From the NCBI GenBank assembly GCA_023426365.1, contig JAFAAW010000029.1:1-49291 (forward strand): a stretch of 49,291 nucleotides of DNA. Direction: 5' to 3'. Below, piece by piece: positions 14,553 through 24,152 of the stretch. Position 1 is the stretch's first letter. Each line of letters starts with the position of its first letter. The position numbers and the translations under genes are program-made. The DNA is from Pseudomonadota bacterium. GTDB taxonomy: Bacteria > Pseudomonadota > Alphaproteobacteria > Rhodospirillales > Magnetospirillaceae. The notes under the pieces are model-generated. The model was given only the letters and a program-made list of their open reading frames with translations. It was not told the DNA's origin and did not search any database.

Positions 14553-15545
14553 ATGTCGTCGACACAGCAGCTGATGGAAATCATCCGCATTCAGGGTGAA
14601 ATCGCCAAGCTGGGCTTGGACCTTGGTGCGGTGATGGGGTTGGTCGTTGATCGCACGCTGGCGCTGACGGGTGCGGACGGCGCCGCCATCGAGCTGGCCG
14701 AGGGCGACGATATGGTCTATCGCGCGGCGGCGGGCAGCGCCGCACCCCAGATCGGCCTACGGCTGAAGCTCGGCGCCAGCCTGTCCGGCCTGTCCGTGCG
14801 CACGGGCGAAATCCTGCGCTGCGACGATTCCGAGAGCGATGCGCGGGTGGACCGCGACGCCTGTCGCCAGGTCGGCCTGCGTTCCATGATCGTCATGCCG
14901 CTCAGGCACAACGGTGTCACCGTGGGCGTGCTGAAGGCGATGTCGTCGCAGCCGGCCAAGTTCACCGAGGACGACGTGCATGTGTTGGGCCTGCTGTCCG
15001 ACGCGGTCGGCGCCGCCATGTTCTTTGCCGCCAAGTACGACGTGGACGAGCTGTTCCACCGCGCCACCCACGACGCCCTGACGGGACTGGCCAACCGCTC
15101 GCTGTTCATGGACCGGCTGCGCTCCGTCGTGGCCCAAGGCGAGCGCGAATCGCATCCTGCCGCCGTGCTAATGATCGACATGGACGGCCTCAAGCAGGTG
15201 AACGACAATTTCGGCCATCGCGCCGGTGACGCGGTGATTGCCGAATTCGCCAACCGCATCAAGGGAGCCGCGCGGCTGTCGGACACGGTGGCGCGCCTGG
15301 GCGGCGATGAATTCGGCGTCATCCTGATGCCGGTGGACCTGCCCGAGGGCGTCGGCGCCGCCATGCAGCGTCTCACTCACGAGATCGAACCGCCGTTCCT
15401 GTTCGAGGGCAAGACGTACCAGTTGCGCGCCAGCATCGGTGCGGCGCATTACCCCGAGGAGGGCGAGGACATCAATCGCCTGATCGAACTGGCCGACCAC
15501 CGCATGTATGTGGTCAAGCGCGAGCGCAAGGCGAAACGGGCGTAA
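14553..15545 (+). CDS. GAF-GGDEF diguanylate cyclase
   Basis: A 330-residue soluble sensor and enzyme that should make cyclic di-GMP from GTP. An N-terminal GAF domain spans about residues 10-160. The catalytic GGDEF domain spans about 168-325, with an intact active-site loop RLGGDEFG (GGDEF at 250-254). The product-inhibition I-site RxxD is present as RLSD at 241-244, five residues upstream, so feedback inhibition is expected. There are no membrane helices. I prefer ATG 14553, with GAGGA nine bases upstream, over GTG 14532. The GAF ligand is unknown. The gene converges on the MBL-fold hydrolase gene. Confidence 0.92.
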   Translation: MSSTQQLMEIIRIQGEIAKLGLDLGAVMGLVVDRTLALTGADGAAIELAEGDDMVYRAAAGSAAPQIGLRLKLGASLSGLSVRTGEILRCDDSESDARVDRDACRQVGLRSMIVMPLRHNGVTVGVLKAMSSQPAKFTEDDVHVLGLLSDAVGAAMFFAAKYDVDELFHRATHDALTGLANRSLFMDRLRSVVAQGERESHPAAVLMIDMDGLKQVNDNFGHRAGDAVIAEFANRIKGAARLSDTVARLGGDEFGVILMPVDLPEGVGAAMQRLTHEIEPPFLFEGKTYQLRASIGAAHYPEEGEDINRLIELADHRMYVVKRERKAKRA

Positions 15546-15588
15546 CGCGCCGAAAGCTGCCCCTGCGGGGGGGCACCAGCGGCGGGGG

Positions 15589-16503
15589 TCAGGCCGGCAC
15601 CAGCCAGCCGTCCTCGATCCGCGCAGCGCCGGCTTTTTCCAGGTCGGCGGCCAGCATCTCGGCATAGCGCCGCGGCGGCAGGCGGAAATAGGCGTCGTTG
15701 TATTCGCGGTGCACGTCGATCCGCTGCACGTAATCGGGCAGATCGGCCAGCCGCATGCGGCGGCGATGCAGCAGCGCATACATCAGCATCACCCGCACGC
15801 AATTGCGCGCCATGCGGTCGGGGTCGGCCTCGAACGCCCGAATGCGGGAGAATGCGCGGTCCAGCGCGGCGGCGGTGTCGGTGAAGGGGGCGCCGTGGCC
15901 GGGGATGGTGGCGCGCACGTCGAGACCGGCGATCAGCTCCAGCGTGTGGCGGGCGGCGGCCAGGCGCTCTTGCTGCTCGGACGGCATCACCACGCCGAAG
16001 CCGTTGGCCCACAGCGCATCGCCCGGAATCAACAGCCGTTCCTCGGGGCAATAGAACAGCAGGGCGTCCATGTCGTGGCCGGGCGCGGCCAGCGCCTGCC
16101 AGTGCAGGCCGCCCATCTCGACCACCTCGCCGGGGCGGATGACGTCGTCATGGACGAAGGGTTCCGCCTGCTGGTCGGCGTAATCCAGCCACAGCGCGCG
16201 GGTGTCCCAGGCGGCGAACAGCGGCGCCGCGCCCTCGGGCACGCTGATGCGGCAGCCGTGCAGCCGCTTCAGCGCCGCATTGCCGCCGATATGGTCGGAA
16301 TGGCCGTGGGTGTTGACGATGCGGTCCAGGCGGCGCTCGCCCAGCACATCGGGCGCGCGCAGGCGGGCCAGGGTGTCGGCCAGGCAATCGCCATAGCCGG
16401 TGTCGATCAGGGTGGTCTCGGTGCCCAGGAACAGCACCTGATTGGCGTTGAGCCAGTCACGCACCACCACGCGCATGGAGGAGGGGAGGCGAATTTCGGT
16501 CAT
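15589..16503 (-). CDS. MBL-fold metallo-hydrolase
   Basis: A 304-residue metallo-beta-lactamase-fold hydrolase of the glyoxalase II-like type. The dinuclear metal motif HxHxDH is THGHSDH at 65-71. Further ligands appear in APGHDMD, IPGDALW and IPGHGAPF. The C-terminal helical part (RMARNCVRVMLMY onward) matches MBL proteins with an accessory winged-helix region. ATG 16503 follows a GGGGG; an upstream TTG at 16512 is less likely. The substrate is unknown; thioester or ester hydrolysis is usual for this branch. It lies 52 bp downstream of the efflux operon on the same strand and may be cotranscribed. Confidence 0.85.
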   Translation of the reverse strand: MTEIRLPSSMRVVVRDWLNANQVLFLGTETTLIDTGYGDCLADTLARLRAPDVLGERRLDRIVNTHGHSDHIGGNAALKRLHGCRISVPEGAAPLFAAWDTRALWLDYADQQAEPFVHDDVIRPGEVVEMGGLHWQALAAPGHDMDALLFYCPEERLLIPGDALWANGFGVVMPSEQQERLAAARHTLELIAGLDVRATIPGHGAPFTDTAAALDRAFSRIRAFEADPDRMARNCVRVMLMYALLHRRRMRLADLPDYVQRIDVHREYNDAYFRLPPRRYAEMLAADLEKAGAARIEDGWLVPA

Positions 16504-16555
16504 CGCCCCCAATATGGCGGCCCCGCACAGAGGATGCCAGCGCCGAGATCGCCCA

Positions 16556-17262
<707 letters not shown>

Positions 17263-17266
<4 letters not shown>

Positions 17267-18516
17267 CCCGCGCCCCTGACGATGTCCACGGGGTTGAGGC
17301 GGCTGGCCCGCCGCGCCGGCACCCAGGCGGCCAGCGTGGCCGAGGCGATGGCCATGGCGCCGCTGATCACGTAATGGCGCGGCGTGCGGTACAGGATGAA
17401 GCCCTGGGCCTTGACGAAGCCCTCCATGGCGAATTTCAGCGTGCCCATGAATTCGACGATGGCATAGCCCAGGCCCCAGCCGATCACCGTACCCAGAATG
17501 CCCACCATCAACCCCTCCAGCAGGAAGACGCGGCGGATGTCGGCGTCGCGAAAGCCCATGGATTTCAGGATGCCGATGTCACGGGTCTTTTCGAACACCA
17601 CCGTCGAGATGACGTTGAAAATGCCGAAACAGGCCACGATCAGGATGGCGCTGACGGTGGAATACATGATGGCGTTCTGGATCACGAAGATGCCCAGCAC
17701 GTTGCGCGACTGTTCCTGCCACGGCTCGGCGCGATAGCCGAACTGGCGCTCGATGCGGGCGGCCAGGGGGGCGGCCTGTTCCACGTCGTCCAGGCGGATG
17801 TTGACGCGGTTGATGACGTTGGCGCGGTTTTGCAGAACCTGCGCCTTTTTCAGCAGGACATAGGTTTCGAAATTGTCCACCAGCGTCACGCCGCTGGAGA
17901 AAATGCCCACCACCTTCATCTTGAGGACCACGCCCACCGGCGACACCACGCTGATCAGGTCGTCCATGCGGATGCCGCCGCGCTTGGCCACGCCGTCGCC
18001 GATGATGATGCCGTTGGCGGTGGTGTAAAGCGCATCCAGCGAGGTTCCCTCGATCAGGTCCTTTTCCAGATGGGTGACCTTGCGCTGCTGGTCGGGGATG
18101 ATGCCGGTGACGTTGGCGGACACGTCCTTGCCGCCGAAGCGCAGCAGGATGTTGCCCGACAGGGTGGGGGCGACGTGGACACCCTCCTCCTCCTCCAGCA
18201 CCGCCAGCATGCTGCGGGCTCCCCGGATGCCGCGGGTTTCCTCGCGCGGTTTCAGGCCGCGCAGGTCGATGGCGCCGTCTTCGTATATCTGTTCGACCGG
18301 CTGGCGCGGCGGCTCGCGGAAGTCGTCCTTGACGATGACATGGGGCTGGATGTCGATGATGCGGGCGACGAAATCGCGCTGGAACCCCTGCATCATCGAG
18401 GCGATGGCGATGAAGAAGGCGACGCCCAGGGCCACGCCCAACAGCGACACCAGCGTCTGGCGCCGCCGGTGCAGCAGGTGTTGCAGCGCGATGTCCAGGC
18501 TGAGCGGCAGCGCCAT
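17263..18516 (-). CDS. ABC transporter permease, MacB/FtsX type
   Basis: A 417-residue permease with the four-helix MacB/FtsX topology: one N-terminal helix (near 20-42), a large periplasmic MacB_PCD domain (about 45-270), and three C-terminal helices (about 285-405). With the adaptor upstream (15 bp gap) and the ATPase downstream (4 bp overlap) it forms a tripartite system that would need a TolC-type outer-membrane channel encoded elsewhere. Known relatives export macrolides, peptides, siderophores or glycolipids (MacB, PvdT, DevC). A LolCE-type lipoprotein role is less likely given the HlyD-family partner. Confidence 0.9.
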
Positions 18517-18531
18517 GGCGGCCTCTCTCCC

Positions 18532-19545
18532 CTAGGGCTTGGCGCGGACGCGCTCGCCGGGGCGCAGGCCGGCGGGCGGGGCGGTGACCACCTGTTCGCC
18601 GGCACCCAGGCCCTCCACCACCTCGACCCGGTTGCGGCCCTTGATGCCCAGGGTGACGGCGCGCGGCGCCAGCCGGCCGTCCTCGACCGCGAACACCTTG
18701 CCGTCCACCACCGCCGTCGCCGGCACCAGCAGGGCATCGGCCTTTTCGGCGGTGACGATGTTGACCTCGGTGGTCATGCCCACCATCAGGGGCGTGTCGT
18801 CGGGCAGGGTGACGCGCACCCGGAAGGTCTTGTTGACCGGGTCGCCCTTGGGGGTGATGCGGCCCACCTGCGCTTCCAGCACCCGGCCGGGAAAACTGTC
18901 GGACTTGATCAGCACCTTCTGGCCGGGGCGGACGCGGGGGATGTCCTCCTCGTCCACATCCACGGTCAGGCGAAGCGGGCGCGGATTGCCCACCCAGAAC
19001 AGGGCGTCGTCGATGCCGACCACCTCGCCCACCTCGAAATCGCGGCGCAGCACCACGCCGTCGATGGGGGCGGTGACCACCAGATCGGCGCGCCGCTGGC
19101 GGCTGGCGGCGATGGCGGCCGTGACCTGGTTCAGCTCGCTCTTGTCCTTTTCATAGGCATCGCGCGAGCGCACGCCGCTTTGCGCCAGCGCCTGGCTGCG
19201 GGCGATCTGCTCGCGCCAATAGGCGGCCTTGGCCTCAAGCTCGGCCACCCGGGCGCGCGCCTCGCGGTCGTCCAGGCGGGCCAGCGGCTGGCCCTCGCGC
19301 ACGGCGTCGCCCTCGCGCACCAGGATTTCCGCCAGCCGGCCGGGGGTGACCGCCGATACCCGTGCCCAATTCTCGGGTTCGACCACGCCGGTGGCATAGA
19401 CCGCCTCGACCGCCGGGCCGCGTGTCGGCGTGGACAGCTCCAGCTCGCGCGCCGATCCACGCGCCCACAGCACCGCGCCGCCGGCCAAGGCGGCCAGCAC
19501 GATCAACAGCACGGGCAAACGGCGGGCAAGGCGGCGGGGTTTCAT
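18532..19545 (-). CDS. HlyD/MacA-family periplasmic adaptor
   Basis: A 337-residue membrane-fusion protein. An N-terminal anchor (LPVLLIVLAALAGGAVLWA, about 11-29) is followed by a split biotinyl-lipoyl domain (around LAEILVREGDAVREGQPL and VVTAPIDGVVLRR), a short coiled hairpin (AELEAKAAYWREQI region), a beta-barrel domain and a C-terminal membrane-proximal domain. I chose ATG 19545 because it begins the anchor; no strong ribosome-binding site precedes it. It is the first gene of the efflux operon. The short hairpin suggests MacA or DevB-like partners. Confidence 0.9.
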   Translation of the reverse strand: MKPRRLARRLPVLLIVLAALAGGAVLWARGSARELELSTPTRGPAVEAVYATGVVEPENWARVSAVTPGRLAEILVREGDAVREGQPLARLDDREARARVAELEAKAAYWREQIARSQALAQSGVRSRDAYEKDKSELNQVTAAIAASRQRRADLVVTAPIDGVVLRRDFEVGEVVGIDDALFWVGNPRPLRLTVDVDEEDIPRVRPGQKVLIKSDSFPGRVLEAQVGRITPKGDPVNKTFRVRVTLPDDTPLMVGMTTEVNIVTAEKADALLVPATAVVDGKVFAVEDGRLAPRAVTLGIKGRNRVEVVEGLGAGEQVVTAPPAGLRPGERVRAKP

Positions 19546-19611
19546 GACGGCGGATCTTAGCCTGGGTGGGGCGGGTTGTCCTGTGTGACGCAAACCGGCC
19601 CGTCCGGCAAT

Positions 19612-20901
19612 TTAAATATTAGATGTGCCGAATAAAAGGAGCGGTTTGAGCGGTACCGCCATGGCCTCGCGGTGGGCGTCGCGCGCGGCGGCGATCAGCG
19701 GCTCGATGCGGGCGCGCCAGGGCGAGCCGGCGGCCACCGCGTCGTCCAGCGCCAGTTCCAGTTCCAGCGCCACCACCAGGTCGTCCAGGGTGACGCCGTC
19801 CAGGTCGCGGGCCAGCAGGTAGCGCCCGCCCGATAGCGGCGCGGCCAGGCCGGCGGCGCACAGCTTGCGCAGCACGGGGGCAAGGTCGCGTTCGGAAACC
19901 GCGGTGGCCTCCAGCAGGTCGCGGCGGGTGACCCCCTTGCCGTCGGCGCCCATGGCGGCCAGCAGCAGCGCCAGCACGTCCAGCGCCAGCGTCAGCCGCC
20001 GCGCCCCCTTGGCCCGCAATTCGGCCTCGTGATAACCGGCGCGCCATTCGGGCAGCGCCGCCGTCACCTCGGCCCCCACCAGCACCACCGCCCATGACAG
20101 GAACATCCAGAACAGGAAGATGGGCACCGCCGCCACCGCCCCGTACAGGCTGGTGTACGCCTTTGAACTGGTGATGTAGAAGCCGAAGCCCCAGCGCAGG
20201 CCCGCGAACAGGATGGCCGCCACCACCGCCCCGGCCACCGCGTCGCTGAGGCGGACCCGGCGGTTGGGGATGGCGGCGAACAGGCCGGCGAATGCCAGCA
20301 CGGTCAGCAGGAACGGCACCGGCAGCGACAGCACCGGGCTGACCGCCTTGGCGAACTGCCATTTGCTGGCCGCCGTCATGTAGCCCTGCAGCGACAGGGC
20401 CGCGCCGATCAGCAGCGGCCCGAGCGTCAGCCCGGTCCAGTACACCAGCACCTTGGACAGCACGCTGCGTTCGCGCGCTACCCGGAAGATCATGTTGAAC
20501 GAGCCTTCGATGGTGACCAGCAGCATGACGGCGGTGAAGGCCAGGCCGACCACGCCGGCGGCGGTCAACCGCCCGGCATTGCCGATGAAGCGGTTGATCT
20601 GGTCCTGCACCACGTTGCCGATGGCCGGCACCAGATTGCTGAAGGCGAAGCCGAGCAGTTCCTTGCGCACGGAATCGAAGGCGGGGAAGGCCGCCAGCAT
20701 GGCCAGTGCGATGGCGATCAGCGGCACCAGCGACAACAGCGAGGTATAGGCCAGCGCCGCCGCCATGCGCGAGGCGTTGTCCTTGCGGTAGCGCGCCGCC
20801 GCATAGCGGGCGAAACTGGCGAAGCGCCGGGCGCGCGCCTGCATCACCAGCAGGTGGGCGCGGGACGGTTCGGTGCGGGTTTGCGCGTTGCCTCTCTCCA
20901 C
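19612..20901 (-). CDS. YihY/UPF0761-family membrane protein
   Basis: About 429 residues. The YihY (formerly RNase BN) membrane domain covers about residues 35-310 with roughly six helices and the family opening MAAALAYTSLLSLVPLIA. A cytosolic C-terminal extension has a winged-helix-like segment (GVTRRDLLEATAVSERDL), common in alphaproteobacterial members. I favour GTG 20901 because GGGGGG lies at good distance upstream; ATG 20844 is the alternative and would lose 19 residues. The function is unknown; the early ribonuclease assignment was withdrawn. It is divergent from fabI across 79 bp. Confidence 0.78.
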   Translation of the reverse strand: MERGNAQTRTEPSRAHLLVMQARARRFASFARYAAARYRKDNASRMAAALAYTSLLSLVPLIAIALAMLAAFPAFDSVRKELLGFAFSNLVPAIGNVVQDQINRFIGNAGRLTAAGVVGLAFTAVMLLVTIEGSFNMIFRVARERSVLSKVLVYWTGLTLGPLLIGAALSLQGYMTAASKWQFAKAVSPVLSLPVPFLLTVLAFAGLFAAIPNRRVRLSDAVAGAVVAAILFAGLRWGFGFYITSSKAYTSLYGAVAAVPIFLFWMFLSWAVVLVGAEVTAALPEWRAGYHEAELRAKGARRLTLALDVLALLLAAMGADGKGVTRRDLLEATAVSERDLAPVLRKLCAAGLAAPLSGGRYLLARDLDGVTLDDLVVALELELALDDAVAAGSPWRARIEPLIAAARDAHREAMAVPLKPLLLFGTSNI

Positions 20902-20980
20902 CTTTGCCCCCCGTTCGCTTTCGTGTAGGATGCCGGCCGCCTTTCCAAGGCTTACCATAGCATTACGCAAAGAGGATCGC

Positions 20981-21799
20981 ATGACCGCTCCCACTCCCCT
21001 GATGGCCGGCAAGAAGGGTCTCATCATGGGCGTCGCCAACGACCGCTCCATCGCCTGGGGCATCGCCAAGGCGTGCCGCGCCCAAGGGGCCGAGCTGGCC
21101 TTCACCTATCTGGGTGAGGCGCTGGAGAAGCGCGTGCGTCCGCTGGCGCAGGAAGCCGGCTCGTCCATCGTGCTGCCCTGCGACGTGGGTGACGAAGCCT
21201 CCATCGACGCGGTGTTCGACACGCTGAAGAAGGAATGGGGCAAGCTGGACTTCGTGGTCCACGCCATCGGCTATTCCGACAAGGATCAGCTTCGTGGCCG
21301 CTATGCCGACACCACGCTCGAGAATTTCCAGAACACCATGCACATCTCGGTGTTCTCGTTCACCTCGGTGGCGCGCCGTGCCGCCGACATGATGCCCGAC
21401 GGCGGCTCGCTGCTGACGCTGACCTATTACGGCGCCGAGCGCGTGATGCCGCATTACAACGTCATGGGCGTGGCCAAGGCGGCGCTGGAGGCCAGCGTGC
21501 GCTATCTGGCGGTGGACCTGGGCAAGCAGAACATCCGCGTCAACTCGCTGTCGGCCGGCCCCATGAAGACCCTGGCCGCCTCGGGCATCGGCGATTTCCG
21601 CTATATCCTCAAGTGGAACGAGTACAACAGCCCGCTCAAGCGCAACGTCACCCTGGACGACGTGGGCGGCTCGGGCCTGTACCTGCTGTCCGACCTGTCC
21701 TCGGGCGTGACCGGCGAATGCCACCATGTGGACAGCGGCTATCACGTGGTCGGCATGAAGGCGGTGGACGCCCCCGACATCAGCGTTTCCAAGGATTGA
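20981..21799 (+). CDS. fabI: enoyl-[acyl-carrier-protein] reductase (NADH)
   Basis: A 272-residue short-chain-dehydrogenase-fold enzyme that reduces trans-2-enoyl-ACP in the last step of each fatty-acid elongation cycle. The nucleotide-binding segment is GVANDRSIAWGIA (about 17-29), a FabI signature. The catalytic pair is Tyr159 and Lys166 (Y-x6-K in HYNVMGVAKA). The C-terminal GVTGECHHVDSGYH is typical. AGAGGA precedes ATG 20981; the open frame extends upstream but without family sequence. It is the expected triclosan- and isoniazid-type target class. It lies upstream of aroC with hairpins between. Confidence 0.96.
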   Translation: MTAPTPLMAGKKGLIMGVANDRSIAWGIAKACRAQGAELAFTYLGEALEKRVRPLAQEAGSSIVLPCDVGDEASIDAVFDTLKKEWGKLDFVVHAIGYSDKDQLRGRYADTTLENFQNTMHISVFSFTSVARRAADMMPDGGSLLTLTYYGAERVMPHYNVMGVAKAALEASVRYLAVDLGKQNIRVNSLSAGPMKTLAASGIGDFRYILKWNEYNSPLKRNVTLDDVGGSGLYLLSDLSSGVTGECHHVDSGYHVVGMKAVDAPDISVSKD

Positions 21800-21807
21800 G
21801 GTCACGC

Positions 21808-21832
21808 CGTCGTTCCCGCGCCCGCGGGAACC
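21808..21832. repeat. palindromic element between fabI and aroC
   Basis: Nine-bp arms GTTCCCGCG and CGCGGGAAC (21812-21831) are separated by two bases. The element starts with CGTCGTTCCCGC, close to the CGTCATCCCCGC of the element at 12896. A second hairpin follows at 21866. The pairing suggests a REP/BIME-like unit. Confidence 0.5.
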
Positions 21833-21865
21833 TATCGCTTCCGCCCGCAACGGCGCTATCATGGA

Positions 21866-21895
21866 CCCCCGCTTCGGCGGGGGTGACGCATTTTT
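21866..21895 (+). terminator. probable terminator after fabI
   Basis: A 7-bp GC stem (CCCCCGC at 21866-21872, GCGGGGG at 21877-21883) closes a TTCG tetraloop, the extra-stable C(UUCG)G type. TTTTT follows seven bases later at 21891-21895. The spacing to the T-run is longer than ideal, so it may be a repeat element that doubles as a terminator. Confidence 0.5.
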
Positions 21896-21913
21896 AAGAG
21901 AAAGGGCGCGCCC

Positions 21914-23002
21914 GTGTCCGGCAACAGCTTCGGCCATACCTTCCGCTTCACCACCTTCGGCGAAAGCCATGGCCCCGCCATCGGCTGCGTGATCGACGGG
22001 GTGCCGCCCCGGCTGCCGCTGTCCGAGGCCGACATCCAGCCCTGGCTGGATGCCCGCAAGCCGGGCCAGAATCGCTTTACCACCCAGCGCCGCGAACCCG
22101 ACCAGGTCAAGATCCTGTCCGGCGTGTTCGAGGGCGTGACCACCGGCACCTCCATCGGCCTGCTGATCGAAAACACCGACCAGCGGTCCAAGGATTACGG
22201 CGAGATCAAGGACACCTTCCGTCCCGGCCATGCCGATTGGGTGTACGAACAGAAATACGGCCTGCGCGACTATCGCGGCGGCGGCCGCTCCAGCGCCCGC
22301 GAAACCGCCATGCGCGTGGCGGCCGGCGCGGTGGCCCGCGTGGTGCTGAACGCCCTGGTGCCGGGTGGCGTCACCATTCGCGGCGCCATGGTGCAGATGG
22401 GGCCGCACGCCATCGATCCCGGCCGCTGGGATTGGGACGCCCGCACCCTCAACCCGTTCTGGTGCCCCGACGCCGAGACCGTGCCCCAGTGGGAGGATTT
22501 CCTGGATGGCGTGCGCAAGGCCGGCTCCAGCACCGGCGGCGTGGTCGAGGTGGTGGCGTCGGGCGTGCCGGTGGGCCTGGGCGCGCCGGTCTACGACAAG
22601 CTGGACGCCGACCTGGCCAAGGCGATGATGAGCATCAACGCCGTCAAGGGCGTGGAGATCGGTGCCGGCTTCCTGGCTGCCAGCCTGTCGGGCGAGGACA
22701 ACGCCGACGAAATGCGCATGGGCGAGGACGGCCGCGTCCGCTTCCTGTCCAACAATGCGGGCGGCATCCTGGGCGGCATCTCGACCGGCCAGGACATCGT
22801 GCTGCGCATGGCGGTCAAGCCGACCAGCTCGATCCTGATCCCGAAGAAGAGCGTGGACCGCCACGGCAACGAGATCGACGTCATCACCAAGGGCCGCCAC
22901 GACCCGTGCGTGGCCATCCGCGCCGTGCCGGTGGCCGAGGCGATGATGGCCGTCACCCTGGCTGACCACCTGCTGCGCCACCGCGCCCAGTGCGGGGGCT
23001 GA
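21914..23002 (+). CDS. aroC: chorismate synthase
   Basis: A 362-residue enzyme that converts EPSP to chorismate with reduced FMN, the last step of the shikimate pathway. Family signatures are visible: GESHGPAIGCVIDG near 17-30, the Arg/Gly-rich FMN region YRGGGRSSARET near 120-131, and SNNAGGILGGISTGQ near 277-291. The start is GTG 21914 with AAAGGG upstream. The length is typical and the catalytic His of GESHG is present. It may be read from the fabI side if the intervening hairpin is leaky. Confidence 0.97.
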   Translation: MSGNSFGHTFRFTTFGESHGPAIGCVIDGVPPRLPLSEADIQPWLDARKPGQNRFTTQRREPDQVKILSGVFEGVTTGTSIGLLIENTDQRSKDYGEIKDTFRPGHADWVYEQKYGLRDYRGGGRSSARETAMRVAAGAVARVVLNALVPGGVTIRGAMVQMGPHAIDPGRWDWDARTLNPFWCPDAETVPQWEDFLDGVRKAGSSTGGVVEVVASGVPVGLGAPVYDKLDADLAKAMMSINAVKGVEIGAGFLAASLSGEDNADEMRMGEDGRVRFLSNNAGGILGGISTGQDIVLRMAVKPTSSILIPKKSVDRHGNEIDVITKGRHDPCVAIRAVPVAEAMMAVTLADHLLRHRAQCGG

Positions 23003-23020
23003 CGCCCCCGTTCGTCCTGG

Positions 23021-23491
23021 CTACGGCTTGTCTTCGGCCCGGTATTCGCGGCCCTGCCAGCGCATGACCACCTTGCCGCCGTCGATGCTGCGCCAGCCGC
23101 CTAGCGTCTCGGTGGTGGCGAACACCGTGTCCTCGTCGCCCCAGCCCCAGCCGACCGCGTTCCAGCGGCCGGTGCGCCATTGCGCGACCACCATGGGAAA
23201 TCCCTGTTCCGCCTCCCATCCGGGGGCATCGACCATCAGCACCAGCTCGGGCTGGGTGTCGCCGTTCAGGTCGATGCGGCCGACGCGCAGGTTCTCGCGC
23301 CCGAAGCCGTTTTCGCCGCCGCTATTGTAATAGTGCGGCCAAAAGGTATGCAGCACGGCCTCGATATCGGCCGGCACCGACTCGACCAGCGGCACCAGCG
23401 GCACCTGGGCCACCGGGCGCGCGTCCTCCATCGCCCGGGCCGACGCGGCCAGGGTCATCATGGACAGGAAAAAGGCGGTGATACGCTTCAT
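23021..23491 (-). CDS. secreted protein of unknown function
   Basis: A 156-residue protein with a clear Sec signal peptide (MKRITAFFLSMMTLAASARA, cleavage near residue 20). The mature part has an Asp/Asn-rich segment DLNGDTQPELVLMVD (about 75-89), like the calcium-binding loops of FG-GAP/VCBS proteins, and is tryptophan-rich afterwards (RWNAVGWGWGDED). I do not recognise the family. It probably lies in the periplasm. It converges on aroC with an 18-bp gap, so their 3' ends may affect each other. Confidence 0.7.
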   Translation of the reverse strand: MKRITAFFLSMMTLAASARAMEDARPVAQVPLVPLVESVPADIEAVLHTFWPHYYNSGGENGFGRENLRVGRIDLNGDTQPELVLMVDAPGWEAEQGFPMVVAQWRTGRWNAVGWGWGDEDTVFATTETLGGWRSIDGGKVVMRWQGREYRAEDKP

Positions 23492-23738
23492 GGGCTATTC
23501 TAGGGCTCCCGAAGGGGCGGGAGCATAAGGGCGGCCCGCGCCCCCGTCAATCGAGGTGCGACCGCCGGTTCATCAAGACCTTCGGACTCTCCCATCCGCC
23601 ATACCCCGGAAACCCGCATCTACCGCACACGTCCCGTTGAGGCGGCGGGCGTTTTCCGCGATGTTCCGGGGCCTCGGAGACGGGTGGCGGCGGCCGCCTC
23701 TCCGCGACGGCGAAACGGAAACGGGAGGAGGACTGCCG
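23492..23738. other. intergenic, no toxin gene seen
   Basis: I translated this stretch in the three plus-strand frames looking for a HigB/RelE-type toxin that would normally precede higA. None has the conserved toxin segments, and one frame is broken by stops. A GC-rich region around 23640-23720 can form secondary structure, and GGGAGGAGG just before 23739 is the ribosome-binding site of the antitoxin-like gene. Confidence 0.5.
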
Positions 23739-24038
23739 ATGCCGAATACCCGCCCCAATATTCATCCGGGCGAGATCCTGCGTGAGGAATTCCTGAAGCC
23801 CGCCGGCGTCGATGTGGCGCGTCTGGCGCGCGACCTGAAGATGCCGTTCGACCGTGTGCATGATCTGGTGGATTGCCGCCGCGCCGTCTGTGCCGATACC
23901 GCGCTGCGCCTGTCCCATTACTTCGGGACTTCGGAACGTTTCTGGCTGGACGTCCAGATGACCTATGACCTGGAGCGCGTGCGCCGTAGCGCCCGCTCGC
24001 GCATCGAACGCGAGATCACGCCGCTGGGCGCGGCCTGA
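23739..24038 (+). CDS. HigA-family antitoxin-like XRE regulator (orphan)
   Basis: A 99-residue XRE-type helix-turn-helix protein. It has the HigA/VapI signature IHPGEILREEFLKP near 8-21, the helix-turn-helix over about 24-60, and the late motif FGTSERFWLDVQMTYDLE near 62-80. In complete modules this antitoxin represses its operon and neutralises an mRNA-cleaving HigB. No HigB is found on either side, so it may be a solitary regulator. Start ATG 23739 follows the very strong GGGAGGAGG. A GC hairpin follows the gene. Confidence 0.88.
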   Translation: MPNTRPNIHPGEILREEFLKPAGVDVARLARDLKMPFDRVHDLVDCRRAVCADTALRLSHYFGTSERFWLDVQMTYDLERVRRSARSRIEREITPLGAA

Positions 24039-24053
24039 TCGCTTCGCCCCGAT

Positions 24054-24080
24054 CCCCTGCGCCGGCCCTTCGGCGCGGGG
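24054..24080 (+). terminator. GC hairpin after the antitoxin-like gene
   Basis: GCGCCG (24059-24064) pairs with CGGCGC (24071-24076), extended outward by CCCC/GGGG with one bulged base. No T-run follows directly, so termination may be weak or rho-assisted. It separates the antitoxin-like gene from the sppA promoter candidate. Confidence 0.4.
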
Positions 24081-24085
24081 GAGGG

Positions 24086-24114
24086 TTGACCGCTTGCCTG
24101 CGCGCGCTTACACC
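24086..24114 (+). promoter_or_regulatory. possible promoter of sppA
   Basis: A -35-like TTGACC (24086-24091) is separated by 17 bp from TACACC (24109-24114). The -35 is good (5 of 6), the -10 weak (3 of 6). Position and spacing fit transcription of sppA, whose start is at 24153. Confidence 0.35.
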
Positions 24115-24152
24115 CAAGGCAGGACCATTGAAACCAAAAGGATGTCCTGTCC

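Noticed and set aside
20963..22981. 672-codon minus-strand frame across fabI and aroC
   Set aside because: Antisense shadow of two well-identified genes, with biased composition and no motif.
23556..23738. Upstream extension of the higA frame as a toxin or longer antitoxin
   Set aside because: Translation shows no HigB motifs, and the strongest ribosome-binding site is just before 23739.
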